From: Rostratula benghalensis
Taxonomy: Eukaryota; Chordata; Aves; Charadriiformes; Rostratulidae
Length of the DNA stretch: 64,000 nucleotides
Assembly (NCBI GenBank): GCA_013399305.1
Contig: VXAI01000180.1
Location: 248,001-312,000 of the forward strand
Direction: 5' to 3'
A program made the position numbers and the translations under genes. This document shows positions 14,101-26,790 of this stretch, piece after piece. The notes under the pieces were generated by a model, which was not told the DNA's origin, ran no database searches, and worked only from the letters and a program-made list of their open reading frames with translations. The stretch's first letter is position 1. The number at the start of each line of letters is the position of its first letter.

Positions 14101-16980
14101 GCAGCAGAGCAGGTGATGATCCATCTCTTAATTGGTGGATCCATCTTGTTGGTTGGAGGAATCAAGATGTGTCATTTGTGTTTAATTGAGGGGTTATCAA
14201 GATTCTGAGCAGCCCATACCGGTAGCAGGCTCCTGCTTGAGAGCTCAGGAGTTCAGCTTTGGGCAGTCACCCATGCACATCCAGTTACCTGCTGCCTGTT
14301 CGTGTTTCAGCTGTTTTTTTGCAGTGACTCCAGGGGTCTAACTCTCCTCCTGTCTGATTCCATCTTTGGACCAGGCACCAGGTCCACCAATAGAATCTTG
14401 TGTTTTAAAGGCATAATTTTGTATGTTTAATAATTTTGATTACATATGTGCGTTTTGCGTAGGACAGAAGATGTTTTTGAGGTGGAGACAGAGTGCCAGT
14501 GCAGCATGTGTTATTTCTGCCAAGGTAGGCTGGCTCTGTTCTGAAAGGAAAATGTAGCTACAGTGTGTTTGTTACACAAATGTAGTTATTGGTGCAGCAT
14601 TTTCCAAACTAGATTACAAGGCTAAGGCAAAGACAACTGCTCATGTTAGTGCTAGTCATTCTGACTAGCTGGAATGGCTGCCTGTACTTTTTTTTTCATA
14701 TCAATAGCATTAGCTAAAACTCTCCTGAATATCTTAAAAATTATCTGTTCATCTCCCTTTTGAATAAAAACACTTTCTGTGTTTCTTTTGCTAATTAATT
14801 TGGAAATAGGGTAGGGAAAATATTTTGATGTGGCTGGGGGAGGGCTGCTGGTGCTTATGCCACTGCATAGGTGGGAGGATTTTCCTTTTTTTCCTTTTTT
14901 TTTTTCTTTGTTTTCTGTAGGAAGAGGCTTAAAGCTGATCAAGAGAGAGTGAAGCTCTAGATTTTCCTGTGGAGACTTGTTTCCTAGCCAGATTCCTATG
15001 ACAGAAAATGCTTTGCCGTAGCTCTCATGCAGCCTGTTCTGGGGTTTGTGATCAGCATTGTCCCAAAGAAGCACAACTGTTTAGGAAATTTATAGATAGC
15101 AATTTGGTCTCCAGTGTAGCAAAGGCTCATCTGTTAATTGCTCTGAAGATTAAAGTCAAGACCTTGAACCGGCATCTCAAACTGACTTTAGAGATAAGCT
15201 CCAGCCGTGAACTTCTGTCATCTCCTCCCCAAAGCCTTTGGTACTTAGAGGATAATAGATAAGCAGGATATCCAGGGCAGCATCTAACTGATGTAAAAGA
15301 TTTGTTTTATGGAGACCTAAATTGTTTCAGGGGCAGAGCCAGTTCATTCTAATCCATTATCCAGGGTTCTCTCCAGAGAAGGTGTCAGTCAAGAAAATGT
15401 GTGAACATTAGGCCAGGTAGCCATGCTGAAATGTCAACAAGTCAGTCAAGCACGGATAACATCCCCTACATAAATAGCAGACATCCCAGTTTTCTGATGG
15501 AATTGATGTAACTTTTTTTAAGTTTAATCTAAAGGAGCATTTTCTTAGGTGTGGATTATTTTTCTTTGAAGTAATTCTCTTGTTTTCTCTTCTGGTGCTG
15601 CAGTACTTCACCTACCCACCCACCCTGATTTGGATTGAGTTGAAATCCTTCACTTCATGAAGTGAAACATCTTATTCTGAGGTTGTTTAACCATTTTGTC
15701 GTAACCTCTTTTTCAAGGCGGTTTCATTTCAAAGTATTCTTTTTCCAGTATTAAAAGTGTTGAAGGTAAATGCTTCTGACAACTTAAACAATTTGTTTAG
15801 AGATGTTTAGAAAGAACTGAATTCCCTAGTAGTTTTGGTTCCATCACTCAAAATGTCATTCTTCATCCAGAGCATCTCCACTAGTCAAGTATGAGGAAAG
15901 CAAATAGGGATTTTTCTCAGGGATACTGCACAGCAAAGACGGGCTACCAAGCACTTGCATGTTAGAAGCTGATTTAAATACAGTGCTTAAAGTGAGCCCC
16001 GTGGATGGCATTTCTTTTTAATGGTGTTTAAGAGCAGCAGTGCTGAAGGAATAGCTGTTTCCTTTTACCAACTAAAAAGATAAAGTTGCAGATACTCCAT
16101 GCACTGCAGAACTTGTAGCATGTTCCTAAATGGAGGAAAGTGAGGACTTCCTGAGGAAGAGAGTGATAACATTAGGAGGGGGTATGTTTCAGAGGGTGGG
16201 AATACAAGGGAATGTAAGTTGAAGGGTGAGAGGTAGGGGGATGAGGACTACAGGAGGAGCAAGTAATTGTTGAAATGCACTGGGAATTTATTGAAGATGC
16301 TGCATGGTAGGTAATGGGAGACAGTTGGAACAAATGTCAGTCAGTGACAAGTCTGATAAAAATATATACCTCTTATTTTTTAGAGACAAAACAAAACCCA
16401 AACCCAAAAAACAAACACTCCCCCATAAAAACCTGAAAAGCCCTGCTATACTTCGGCTGGTTTTGCTTTTATCTGGTTCCTCCCTCGATTTTCTTTCCTT
16501 GAATTGCTTTTCTAGAAATTCATTTCTCCCCCTTAATGTTGGTGAGGTAGTCCAGTGGGGATATGGTCTGCCTGTCTCATAGGCTTGGGTGATACAGTCT
16601 GGTTTCTTTGCATTCCCTGGCCTGGGACATCAACAAGTGGAGTTATCCTTCTTGCTGCTTCCCTGCTGGTTATACCTTGTAGGTGTTTGTAGCAGGGTGA
16701 CTAATGTCACTGGCAGCATTGCTCAGCTCAGGGAAGTGAAGGAGCCCAAGGGAAAACACTTCAGGCAGCCACGGGCCCTTCCAGCTGAGGATGAAGGTAT
16801 TAAAGGAGATGTGGAAATAAATGTAGGGGCACCTCATTTCTCTTTCGGGATGTTGTGAGGGCACCTGGATGGCGGGGAGGGGGGAGGGTGGGAAACCTTT
16901 CTACCCTTCTATTTTATAGGAGGAAATGAAAGGAAAAGGAAGAGAAAGAAAGGATTTCCTTGAGTGTTAGAGCTCTTGCT
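11188..16980. other. Unique non-coding DNA, no gene seen
   Basis: Single-copy sequence. Contents worth noting are a T14 run followed by C-rich sequence at 14036-14056, a long pyrimidine tract at about 14880-14920 ending in TAG like a splice acceptor, and an 18-bp perfect palindrome at 15649-15666. The open frames of up to 140 codons (for example 14652-15074 minus) have low-complexity lysine runs from poly-T tracts and no domain. Confidence 0.65.
15649..15666. other. Perfect 18-bp palindrome
   Basis: Each half is TTCACTTCA and its reverse complement, with no spacer. It could be a dimeric transcription-factor site, since the halves contain a GAAGTGAA word, or it could be chance. No neighbouring repeat explains it. 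Confidence 0.6.
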
Positions 16981-17031
16981 CAGCTGCTGTGGAGTTTTCC
17001 GAAAGTGTTGCCGGGGCAGATCAGTGTTTGC

Positions 17032-17135
17032 CCAATGAGCAAAAGCCCTCTCTTCTTTAGCTCTCCCTTCCCTGCCCCCTTCATTCCTGCTGTTTATTGT
17101 GCTATATAAAGTGGAAGTTGTGCTTTGCTACATCC
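17032..17135 (+). promoter_or_regulatory. Promoter-like block (CCAAT and TATA)
   Basis: A CCAAT word at 17032-17036 is followed by a pyrimidine-rich stretch and a consensus TATA box, TATATAAA, at 17103-17110. A start site would be expected near 17133-17136. Just downstream are tandem ATG codons at 17172-17177, opening a 45-codon frame that runs into a splice-donor-like CAG/GTAATG at 17303-17311. The order and spacing resemble a vertebrate core promoter plus first exon, though the CCAAT-TATA gap of about 67 bp is longer than usual. No CpG island is present. It may be coincidental. Confidence 0.25.
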
Positions 17136-17171
17136 TAGCCCTGCAGCTGGTGCTCTATTTTGAGAAGCAAG

Positions 17172-17305
17172 ATGATGAAAAGAGGATCCTATGATTTCGT
17201 TCAAATTGCAACCCCTTTTACTAGTTCAAATGGGGCTCTCCGAAACAGAAATGGTGCCTGCCTTCTCTTTGTTTTTTATTGGACTTACATATACTCATCC
17301 TGCAG
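17172..17305 (+). other. Candidate first coding exon after TATA box
   Basis: An open frame starts at tandem ATG codons (17172 and 17175) and begins MMKRGSYDFVQIATPF. It continues for 45 codons to a TAA at 17307-17309 that overlaps a donor-like CAG/GTAATG (intron start 17306). If the donor is used, the exon contributes 44 codons plus two bases. The second half of the peptide is hydrophobic (a stretch containing LLFVFYW), so it might be membrane-associated. No family was recognised. The only support is the TATA box about 65 bp upstream. Confidence 0.15.
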
Positions 17306-17309
17306 GTAA

Positions 17310-20300
17310 TGGTTATCCGTGAACCAAGCACAAATGGGGTTCTGGTTAACTTTAGGGACCTGGAGATAGCAATTTTTACTAATGATTTTCTTCATAGCAC
17401 AGCCTGGCTGCCAAGCACTTGTGTAAATTATTTGTGATGAAAAATGCAGGGCAACTCTGTAGAGCGAGGTATTGCTGCTTTTCTCAATTTTTGCATAAGA
17501 GCATCTTAAAAGTTAAGTTTCAATAATTGTTGCTTGCAGACGGCAGAGATGTCAGTGCTCTTCTGCAGAGGGATCTGCTACCGACATTAAAATGGTCCTT
17601 TCTTTAGAAGCAATTGGCAATCCCTATTTAATTGACAAAAATAAGCCTCTTTGACTTTAGAAGAAGGTGCCTGGTTTATGTGCTGAACTAATTTCCCCAT
17701 GAGATGCACACATATACACACAGGGTTTCTTGAGTACTGTGCCATTAGTGTTTGTTTCAATACTATTTTGTCTGACTTTAGAAAGGTAAGATGAGCTTCC
17801 TTTGCATGCATGCAGAAGATACTGTTTCTACCTGAGCCCTTGCCACAAAAAAGCACCTAAAAGTCATAGCTGTTTTTACTTACAAAGCTGAGACACTAAT
17901 GATCTTGAATTCTGCAACTTGGATTGCTTTATATCATACTGTTACAATAATCTCCTCACAAAGCCTGTAGAAGCAAGGCATCCTAGGGTAATTACACATA
18001 AAATGACAACCTTGCTATGCCTCAGATATTCAACACGAATAAGGAGAAGCTTTGTAGATGCTGTGACTGGTGTTCTGCAAATATGATAAATATGCATGTT
18101 ACAGAAGTCATAGCTGATGAAATGTTTCAGACAATGGCAGCTTTAAAGAAATAGAAAAAAAAAATCTTTGAGGGATGTGGTGTCTGAACTAAATTTGGAC
18201 CATATTGGTTTACAGATAGTCCTAGTTCAGGTGAGACCTCTCAAGTCATCTTTGAAAGTTGCAGCTTCATGCTTCAGGACATGTTGTGATTTCTTTAGTG
18301 CAGAGGTACCTGTGGGAATGGGGATAATCTACATTTGTCACCTGGGGGAAATTATTTGTAACTACTTAGATTTTTTCAAAATAAAAATGGTGCCCTGTTG
18401 TATTTTTAAGAAATAAAAGTGAAAACAAATTATCGATTGGGTAAGCTTTCAAAGAATTGACATGGAATATGCTTCTGTTACTGATCATTCATAGCTTTGA
18501 TGTTCACAAGCGAACAATTTCTTTCTAGTTTGACCAAAACTGTGATGCCAGATAAAGTTTTTCCTCAGTGTGGGCTGTTGTCTTTCATCCACGTCTTGCG
18601 GATTCTTTCTTGGTCCTGGTCTCGAGATGTTTTTGGCACCTGCAGCTCTCGTTGGCCTAAGAGGACTCAGTAGGCAATTCAGTAGCCTGTGGTATCAGCC
18701 TGTCGCAACTGAGCAGAGTTTAGGGAATATCCTCTGAAATGCTTTTTGAAGGCAGCTGTTATTTAGAAGGCTTAAAATACTTGTTATAGATAGCTTGTGA
18801 CATTCCCATCCGTCTTAGCTGCGATCAAAATAAATTAAGAATCATAAACAAAGCAGGAACATTCAAAACATAAGAACTCAATAATACTGTATGGGTTTTT
18901 CTTGTCTACTCCTTTTCTGTCTCCAGGTTAAAAAACTCCTAAACATTGAGTAAGTCTTTAAAAAAATAAAAATATTCTTGTTCTGCTAAAACCTTATTTT
19001 GTTTTGAAACAACAATGGCAATGTATTGAGAGAAAAAGTAATGTTATTCTGCACTAACTACAGGGAACTTCACACTAATCTGTATAAATTCTAGAGATTA
19101 ATTAAATGCTGCATTGGTTATTTTTCTTTTAATTTTATTCCCCCCCCCTCCCTTCCCCAAAGTTAGAGGGTGTGTGAAAGTGATTCTGACTAATGCTGAT
19201 CTACAGTACTGGGCCAGCTTCTGCCAACAGAAATTTATATAGACCCTTTGGTTACAGAAGTATCGTCAGCAAAGGCTGTAGGCCATTATGAATGATGTGG
19301 ATGGGACATGGATTATCTGTTTGTTATTAACTACTATATCCTAAATAAAAATTCACTGATTATTTCAGCAAAGAAAAGACAAAGGATCACTCTGTGTCTG
19401 CTTGCTAGGAATTTGCAATGGGTCAGTCACCACAGTCAGCTTTCTCAGTTTGGTAACCAAATGGTTGGATACTGTCCAGACACTGTTGGAAGTTGTTTCA
19501 TCTGCATCACTGAACCAGAAGATCTAAATCTTAAGACAGTCCCTCTGTTTTGATCACATGTTGTGACTAGGCATTAAAATGAGGAAGTAGGAAAGTGAAT
19601 ATCAAAGGTGAGAGAGGAGGTTTGATGCTCGCTTTGAGTGAGCTCTTGCCTGAAAGCAGACCAGATGTATGTAAAGGTCACTTTGTCATTTCTGAGTTGG
19701 TGGCATTAAGGTGTTTTGGAGGAGGGCTGATGAGATTATTGGTACATGGTCACCTTCTTTGAAACTGGACCATACCAATTAACACTATAAAAAAAAAATA
19801 TTACTAATTCACCAACTACCAGCAGATATTTAAAGATGTGTTTCTTACCTGTTAAAGTTTTCTGTAATGATGCTCACTATTTCATACTAGCTCTTTAAGC
19901 AGTTGCTGTTGATGGGTCCTTAATTTCTGGCATGATTTTTATGTTGAAGTTTTGATTATCTGTAACTGATTTCAACTGTAACTGTATTACTCTGCACCCT
20001 TCCACTCCCCCTCCCAGGTCTCTCCTAGAAGTTAGCCCTAGGCTGCCTCACTGGATAGGCAGAATTGAGAGGGGGTGACCCGTGCACCTTGCTGAATATG
20101 GGGCTTTTGAGAGTCTACCTTGTGCTAATTGCCTTAAGGGTAAAGAGTGGTTATGATTATCTACTTGGTTAGAGCACCCTAGTAGGTTCAGATTCATTTT
20201 TGCCAATTATTTTAAAATACAATTTGGACCTGTGGTGAGAACAATAAAAAGGCTCAAACTGAGTTTTCACAGATCAGCTCCTGCAGCTTTTTTGGCTCCC

Positions 20301-23138
20301 CTAATAAGGCAACCTGAGATAACAGCTCTAGAGGGGACAGTTCCTCAAGAGATAGCAATGCTGGTTTGTAATACTTAAACAGTATGGCACATCCTGTGGT
20401 TGTAGCTGCAGCAGGAGAGGAAGAGTTTCCTCTTCATAGCTTAGACTTTTCTGGTCCCACCCACTTGTTCAGTACTGGGTTGACGGCAAAGCTTGTCCTG
20501 AATTTCCTCACTTTGGAGTGGGGATAACTCAATGCCTTGTAAAGGTCCTGAGAGGGACCAGCTTAGGTATTTGGGAGGAAAGGGGAGGTGGTTTTGATGA
20601 GGCTGTCAAAGGAGACCCTCCCCATACGCAGGGCGATTTGGCAGATGAGCAGGGATGGAATTGGTTTGAGTTCTTGCTGTGTGAATCGCTATAGTTCATC
20701 CCATGTAGCTGCCAGCCTTCTCCTTATTTTAATGACCCAGTAGACATCAAGTAGCAGCAAATCTGTGGTTCTTACGAATGTTGCTCTGGATTAGAGACCC
20801 TTGTCATTCAGAACTGTGATTGTCATTTGCTCTCTAATTGTCACTGCCCTGGCTTGCTGTAGTTTGCCTTAATTAAGGTTGGCTTTAATTTCCTGAATAA
20901 AAAGTTCTTTCATTAATGGAGATGTAATAATACATCAATAAAGTTGTCACAATTTATTTGACCTTCTTTAACTTAGTAAATGTATTAATAATGATAAATA
21001 TGACCCAATGCAAATATAAAACTGAGATTACTATTCTTTTGCAATGTGAAAAATGTCATTTGAATTGCCTTTTCAGACCACGTGGGAGATGATCAGCCCT
21101 ATGGGAACAAATTGGCAAATAAATGTAGATAAGGAGGGAGTACAGGAAGGGATCAAGGGAGTTTGAGAGGGTTTGTTTTCTTTTTTTTTTGGTTGGTTGT
21201 TTTTTTTGTAAACTTTTTGAATGGAGCATTCAAAATTAATTGGACTTTGTTTGGTTTCACTGCACACCATTTCATTTCCCCTTTTGTGAAGAAATAAGAA
21301 GATGTTTCTGGAATACTGGGACAAATTTAGTTTACAGTGTGTATAGGTCAGCATGTCCTTTTAGCCAGTTAAGAACCTTTCTAATGACTAGCGTTTTGCC
21401 TTCTGATGTTAATTAGACCTTCATGAAGCTATTTCGGGGGGGGGGCTTTTCCACATTGTATATGTGCCACACTTGAGTGTACTTTGAGCACCATACCAGC
21501 ATGGGCCATGCTTGGATAACAGGAGGTATAAAGAGACCTGTTGTTTTCACAGCATTGTTTTCATTACAGTTCAGGATAGGAACCTGCCTATCTTCCATGA
21601 TATTTTGAATCTGGCAGTATAATTTAACAGCAAACATGTAAATGTAGTTAAGCAGGAGGGGGAATAAGGCATAATGAGTTGCAAAATGCCCAAGCTGCTT
21701 TTGGGTTGATAGATGACTTGGTCCTGCAGGTCTGACCTGCTCCCCAGCCTTTCAATAATTACCTGTGATAGATGCATATTGTTTTCTGTCATAGCCCTCT
21801 GCTTACAGGAGATAACCCACAGCTACCTTCTCACAATTTGTTTCCCCCTTTGCCTTGACAATATCTTTTTGATGGTTCTGCAACAGCTTAATCAGTTGAT
21901 TTGTCCTCTGTAGTTTTCCTGATCTTTGTCTTTGCTATGCAATATAATTACTTCCCAGTGCCCGAGTGTATAAAATTTTCTCATGAGGAAGTACATTTGG
22001 GCTACTATCTTTTTTGATGCTTACCATGGCAGCCTTTAAACATTTCCATTTTTTCTGATACCTTTGTTCTTTTAATCAAGTGTATTTAATTTATTTCTTG
22101 TTTTAAGGAATACTTGAAATCCTTAATTGCCTTGAAAATTTAAGCTGATGTGGATTTGGATTGCAGTTTCCCTTCCTGAATCGCACCTTAAATTCTTTCT
22201 TGGTGATGAGAATGCCAATACTGCCTATCTTCCACAGGAAGGCTTCCTTTTATTGCTCAGGTTCTAGGAATAATTCATCCTGTGGGGGTTTTTTTCGCCA
22301 AGTCTCCTGCACCATTAAATGAATTACAGTTCCCCAGGAGAACCTGTGATGAGTGTGTTATCTTTTGGTTCTGGGAGGAATGGGTGAAGATGCAGTTGGA
22401 ATGTCTGAGCCATTTGCTGGTTTTGTGTTTTTTTTTTTTTTCTCCTCAACCAAAGTCTGGAATCAGTCTTAAAACCTGTTTTCCAGAAAGCTTTTGAGTG
22501 TTTGTTAAGCTTCTATAAAATGACTCATGATATAAATGATAAAATAGCATCCTGCTGTTATCAGGGATTAGATCCTTATCTTCTTAAATTTACATTCAAA
22601 ATAGGATATGTTGCCTACTTCAGGTTTCAAATTTCTAGGGACAGGGGGAAGCTGTGTGTAGCTGTAGTTATGCAGTGCAGAAAATGTTATGCATGTGTGC
22701 ATGCCACTACGCAAGTATGTTTTGCTAAATAGAAGCCTACTCCTGCATGGTATTTTCTTTTCTCGTACTTCAGCATCAAATAAAAGCACTGCTGGGTGTA
22801 GTACCTGTTCATATTTGACTTGGATGAACTGTTCTAGGTGTCCTCCTAACCTTGTCTCGATTGTAAATGCTTGCCTCCATATATAAAATGAGAAATTTGG
22901 AAGCGGTAGTGCTTGCACAATCACTATGAGTAGAAGAATTGATAAGGCAAAGCCATGACTTGAGTTTCCAGGTCTGGAGAGGGAGGTTTGTGCAGCATTT
23001 ACCCCACGTGTTAGCTGTATATATGGAACAGGTTTCTCTTAACACCTGGCCAGTGGAGCCAGCTGGACATAACCTTGGGAGGACAGCATGGGAGATGAAG
23101 CATGGCTCTTCACAGCCTTCCTCACCTCTTCCTCTTGC
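17310..23138. other. Unique non-coding DNA with one enhancer-like block
   Basis: Single-copy AT-rich sequence with no recognised repeats or genes. The segment 20740-21090 is dense in developmental transcription-factor words and is entered separately. A 23-nt microexon-like stretch at 18927-18949 was considered and rejected. Pyrimidine and poly-T runs occur at about 19140, 21180-21220 and 22428-22442. Confidence 0.65.
20740..21090. promoter_or_regulatory. Candidate conserved enhancer
   Basis: Seen directly: a 12-bp palindrome CCTTAATTAAGG at 20867-20878, which contains a paired homeodomain TTAATTAA site; several more TAAT words; a perfect octamer ATGCAAAT at 21008-21015, the POU/OCT consensus; and a CACGTG E-box at 21079-21084. 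The density of such words in single-copy AT-rich DNA is typical of conserved non-coding elements near developmental genes. Conservation itself cannot be assessed here. Confidence 0.3.
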
Positions 23139-23141
23139 ACT

Positions 23142-24025
23142 GTCAGCAAGTTTGTGGATGACACCAAGCTGGGGTGGTTGACATGCCTGAGGGACGTTAT
23201 GATGTCCAGAGAGACCTAGACAAGCTTGTAAAATGGGCCCATGTGTACAGCATGAGTTTCAATAAGGCCAGTGGAGGGTCCTGCACCTGCGACTGTGCAA
23301 TCCCTGATATCAATACAGGCTGGGGGAAGAAGGAACTGAGAGCAACTCTGCAGAGAAGGACTTGAGAATACTGGTGGATGAAAAGTTGGCCATAAGTTGA
23401 CAATGTGCACTTGCAGCTTGGCTGGCCAACCTGAGCTTCATAAAATGAAGCGTGGCCAGCAGGTTGAGAGAGGTAATTCTGCCCCTTAACTATGAGACCT
23501 CTCCTGGAGTACTGCATCTGGCTCTGGGGCCCTCAGCACAGGAATATTGACCTGTTGGAGCAAGTCCAGAGGAGGGGTACGAAAATGCTTTGGGGGGCTG
23601 GAGGACCTCTGCTATGAAGACAGGCTGAGAGAGTTGGGGTTGTTCAGCCTGGAGAAGAGAAGGCTCTGGGGAGACCTTAGAGCAGCCTTTAAGTACTTAA
23701 AGGGAGCCTACAGACGGGATGGGGACAAACATTTTAGCAGGACCTGTTTTGGTAGGACAAGAGGTCTTGTCTTTAAACTAAAAGAGGGAAGATTTAGACT
23801 AAATGTAAAGAATATATATTTTTACTATGAGTGTTGTGAAACACTGCAACAGGTTGTCCAGAGGGGTGGTAGATGCCCCCTCTGGAAAGATTCAAGGTTG
23901 GCTGGACAGGGTTCTGAGCAGCCTTATCTAGTTGTAGATGTCTCCCTTCATTCCAGGGAGCTTGGACCACATGATCTTTAAAGGCCTCTCCCAACTCAAA
24001 CATTTTAAGATAAAACAATTCTGAA
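23142..24025 (+). mobile_element. CR1 LINE, 5'-truncated, decayed
   Basis: A non-LTR retrotransposon of the chicken repeat 1 family. It begins inside the reverse transcriptase at the palm motif (FVDDTKLG, from about 23151, where FADD is usual). The C-terminal part of ORF2 follows, including the recognisable [15 protein letters not shown] segment at about 23619-23665. It then enters the 3' untranslated region, ending with the family-typical words for 'gatcttt..aggcctctcccaac' near 23975-24010. Stops and frameshifts break the coding sequence into at least two open pieces (23174-23365 and 23547-23981), so it cannot move. Truncation at the 5' end is normal for CR1. Confidence 0.93.
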
Positions 24026-25081
24026 ATGTAGAGACAGGGTCTACTAGGGAAATGAAGGGCACACTGGAGATCTGTGCACCATGAAACTTTTCCAGAGCTT
24101 CCTCTAGCTCTATTTCCTTGCCCAGGTTTCTCTTACTGCATTTCGGATAGCATTTGAAGGCCCTTGTGAAAATGTTGCCATGTCCCAGCAGGTGCAGGAG
24201 TTTAAACACCTCTCAGGATATCAGATTTGAAAGAGATGAAATGTTGATTTCAAAATACTGTCCTTACTGGAGCTGTGGGTGTTGTTGATAGGTCATTCAA
24301 ACCTTTGATTTGATCTCATGTCAGAGTGAAAACAAATGAACCAGCTGACTTCTACATAAAATACCTATTTAAACTTAATCCCTTGGCTCTGATACTATAA
24401 CTGTATCCTGAAGTTTGCTTTTTGTTCTACTAGGCATCTTTTGATACTGGCTTATGACACTCAAATTGACTTATGTTGAGCCAGGGGAACTTTGAAGTAT
24501 TAATTGAAATCATTTCAAAGGGAAAGTGAATATTTCTCTGAGAAACTCAAAGCAGAAATAGCCGTTAAATTATTAAATGGGGGGAAATTAAGACCTTTTT
24601 CCTTCTAGGGAGTCTTGAATTAACCTGAAATTATTAGATTTTTTTTTTGTATCCTTGTTTTAACTAGGAATTAAGTCTTGTTTTAACTGAAGATGCTGAA
24701 ATCTAACAGTGCTTCTCTGGCTTACAAAACTAGATACAAAATTATACTTGCTGTGATAGAGGACTAAAATTTTTCACTTCAAAGTGTTTCTTGTGGGAGT
24801 GGGGATGTGCCTGTTTCCAGAATTGACACTTTCCTGTGCAAAAATACTCATTTAGGCAGAAATGGATGTTGGCAGGCAGATTATTCGACTGTTGTAGGTA
24901 CAACTCTCAAATGATTATGAAAGAGATTTGAAGTACAGGAATGGCAAATATAGTTTGAAAATTTTGCAGAGTTTCATGTTTCTTTTATGACTGCATGAAG
25001 ACTCTATCCAATATATGATATACTTGATACTTTTGAAATACAGTCCCTGTTTCCTGCCTACATATTGTCATGGTCTGCAGT
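24026..25081. other. Unique non-coding DNA, no gene seen
   Basis: Single-copy spacer between two CR1 copies. Nothing beyond short T runs (about 24639-24647) and AT-rich sequence is visible. Confidence 0.7.
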
Positions 25082-25325
25082 CACAGAATGATGTGGGGTT
25101 GGAAGGGACCTCTGGAGATGATCTAGTCCAACCATCCTGCCAAAGCAGGTCCACCCAGAGCAGGTCCCACAGGAACATGTCCAGGAGGGTTTGGAATGTC
25201 TCCAGAGATGGAGGTTCCACCATCTCTCTGGGCAGCCTTTTCCAAGGCTCTGCCATCCTCATAAGGGAAGAAGTTCCTCTTCGTGTTCAGATGGAACTTC
25301 TCATGTTGAAGTAGCGCGTTGCAGC
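25082..25325 (-). mobile_element. CR1 LINE 3' end
   Basis: Read on the minus strand this is the 3' untranslated end of a CR1 element. The plus strand shows the complement of its terminal motif at 25082-25140 (TCACAGAATG followed by the GGTTGGAAGGGACCTCTGGAG and CTAGTCCAACC words). The complement of the conserved segment encoding the end of ORF2 follows, up to 'gaagaagttcctcttc..ttcagatggaacttct'. The 5' break is near 25325. The copy is moderately diverged and non-coding. Confidence 0.93.
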
Positions 25326-25559
25326 TGATGCAGCCTAGATCATCATACCAAAGCCACGTACACCTCAGTTGTGTTTGCGGAATTCTTTTGAGACCATTAC
25401 AAATTTGATGTGTTTTAGGAATACACAAATAGAGCAGTGGAGGGGAGGTACCTTGGCATTTTCAGCAGGTTATGCCAAAAAAGGGAACGGCAGCTTTGTT
25501 GCACGGGCTGTGTGATGTGCAGATAGAGCATACGTATTGCCATGGCCATCCTGCTGGCT

Positions 25560-25770
25560 GTAACACAGTGCTCTCATTAAGTGTAATGAGGCTCATCTAC
25601 AAGTCTTAATAATCCTTCAATATATTATTAAATCCCAATTATTCATGAACAATGCCAGTGTATGGGCTTGAGGTCAACGTAGCGTGCAAGTGATTTAATT
25701 AGTGCATTGTCCACTAGCATTCACTTACATTGTTTTAATTAGAATGGTAATTGAGAACCAAGTGTGTATG
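25560..25770. promoter_or_regulatory. Candidate conserved enhancer
   Basis: Two identical TAATTAG homeodomain words lie 40 bp apart (25696-25702 and 25736-25742). A SOX-type AACAAT is at 25648-25653, next to an ATTCAT half-octamer-like word, and further ATTA cores occur at 25600-25640. The sequence is single-copy and lacks repeats. This fits a developmental enhancer, but the evidence is composition and motif density only. Confidence 0.3.
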
Positions 25771-26790
25771 TTTTGTCTTGCAGTTGCAGTACCTAAACCT
25801 ACTTGTTGCTGCTGTAATTACTCCTTGCCCTACATCTTCTCCCACCCTTCATTTATTTATTATTATATTAAGATAATTTGAAGAGGAGATGTAGCTGTTG
25901 CATAAAGCTTATTTGTTTCAGTCTGACTAGATCACATAATGATGCAAATGGGTGGTCATCAGAGATGACTGTGAAATGGAGTCTTGGTAACCTCCAGTCC
26001 TTCTCTGCTGTGTTGGGTCTTTGGTCCTGATTAACCCATGCCAAAGCAGTGCCTAAAGCAAGGAGGTGCCTTTTTTTTTTGTTTTTGAGTCACTTTGTGT
26101 GCTTTTTCTGAGGCTCAGCTTATTGTGTACTCTAAATGCCAGCTGTGATCTTATTAACCACACTGGCTGCAGTATCTTAGAGTTTTGGCATTACTAAGTA
26201 GACTTGAATGTTGTGAGAGGAAGTGGAATGGAAAATAAAAGTGCAGTTTTTATTGAAGTCAGGTTTGCAAATAGATGCAGCTTGACTCAGAGTTTGCATT
26301 TAACATTTGAACACAAGAATTAATAACAATTTCTGTTGCAGTGGAACATCTGTTAGATAACCAGAGCTTGAATTAATGGGGAACTGAAAGCAATTAGCTA
26401 AAGGTTACAAACTAATTAGTATAATAATATTATTATCCTAGCCCTTCTATAGCTTAAATTGCAGCCAGATTCCATAATGTAAAAAACATTATTTTAAGAG
26501 ACCCAAAAATATTGTAGCATTTTTTTTTTCACTGATTTTGTTCTCCAAAACAAAGTTTGAGAAACAACATTGAATTGGTCTAGATCTACTTAAAATTAAA
26601 CTTAATTTAAAAAACCTGACACCCTTCGCACTTTTGATTTTAACCTTTTAGTTTCACCTGAGGTCAAAAAGGTTTGTTTTCACTCTTTGTACAATCCAGG
26701 TAGTGAAATCTCCTTGGAAACAGATGCAGCAGCTTTAATTGATGAAGTTTGGTTGTAACTGAAATAAGTTGTTTATTTTTTTTGTTGCAG

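Noticed and set aside
14921..14960. Possible terminal exon reading KRLKADQERVKL and stop after a long pyrimidine tract
   Set aside because: Twelve codons after a poly-T tract; no polyadenylation signal nearby and no upstream exon.
14652..15074. 140-codon minus-strand open frame
   Set aside because: Contains KKGKKGK from a poly-T tract, no domain and no promoter or splice context.
18927..18949. 23-nt microexon between TCTCCAG and GTAAGTC
   Set aside because: The splice words are good, but seven codons carry no information and nothing else supports a gene here.
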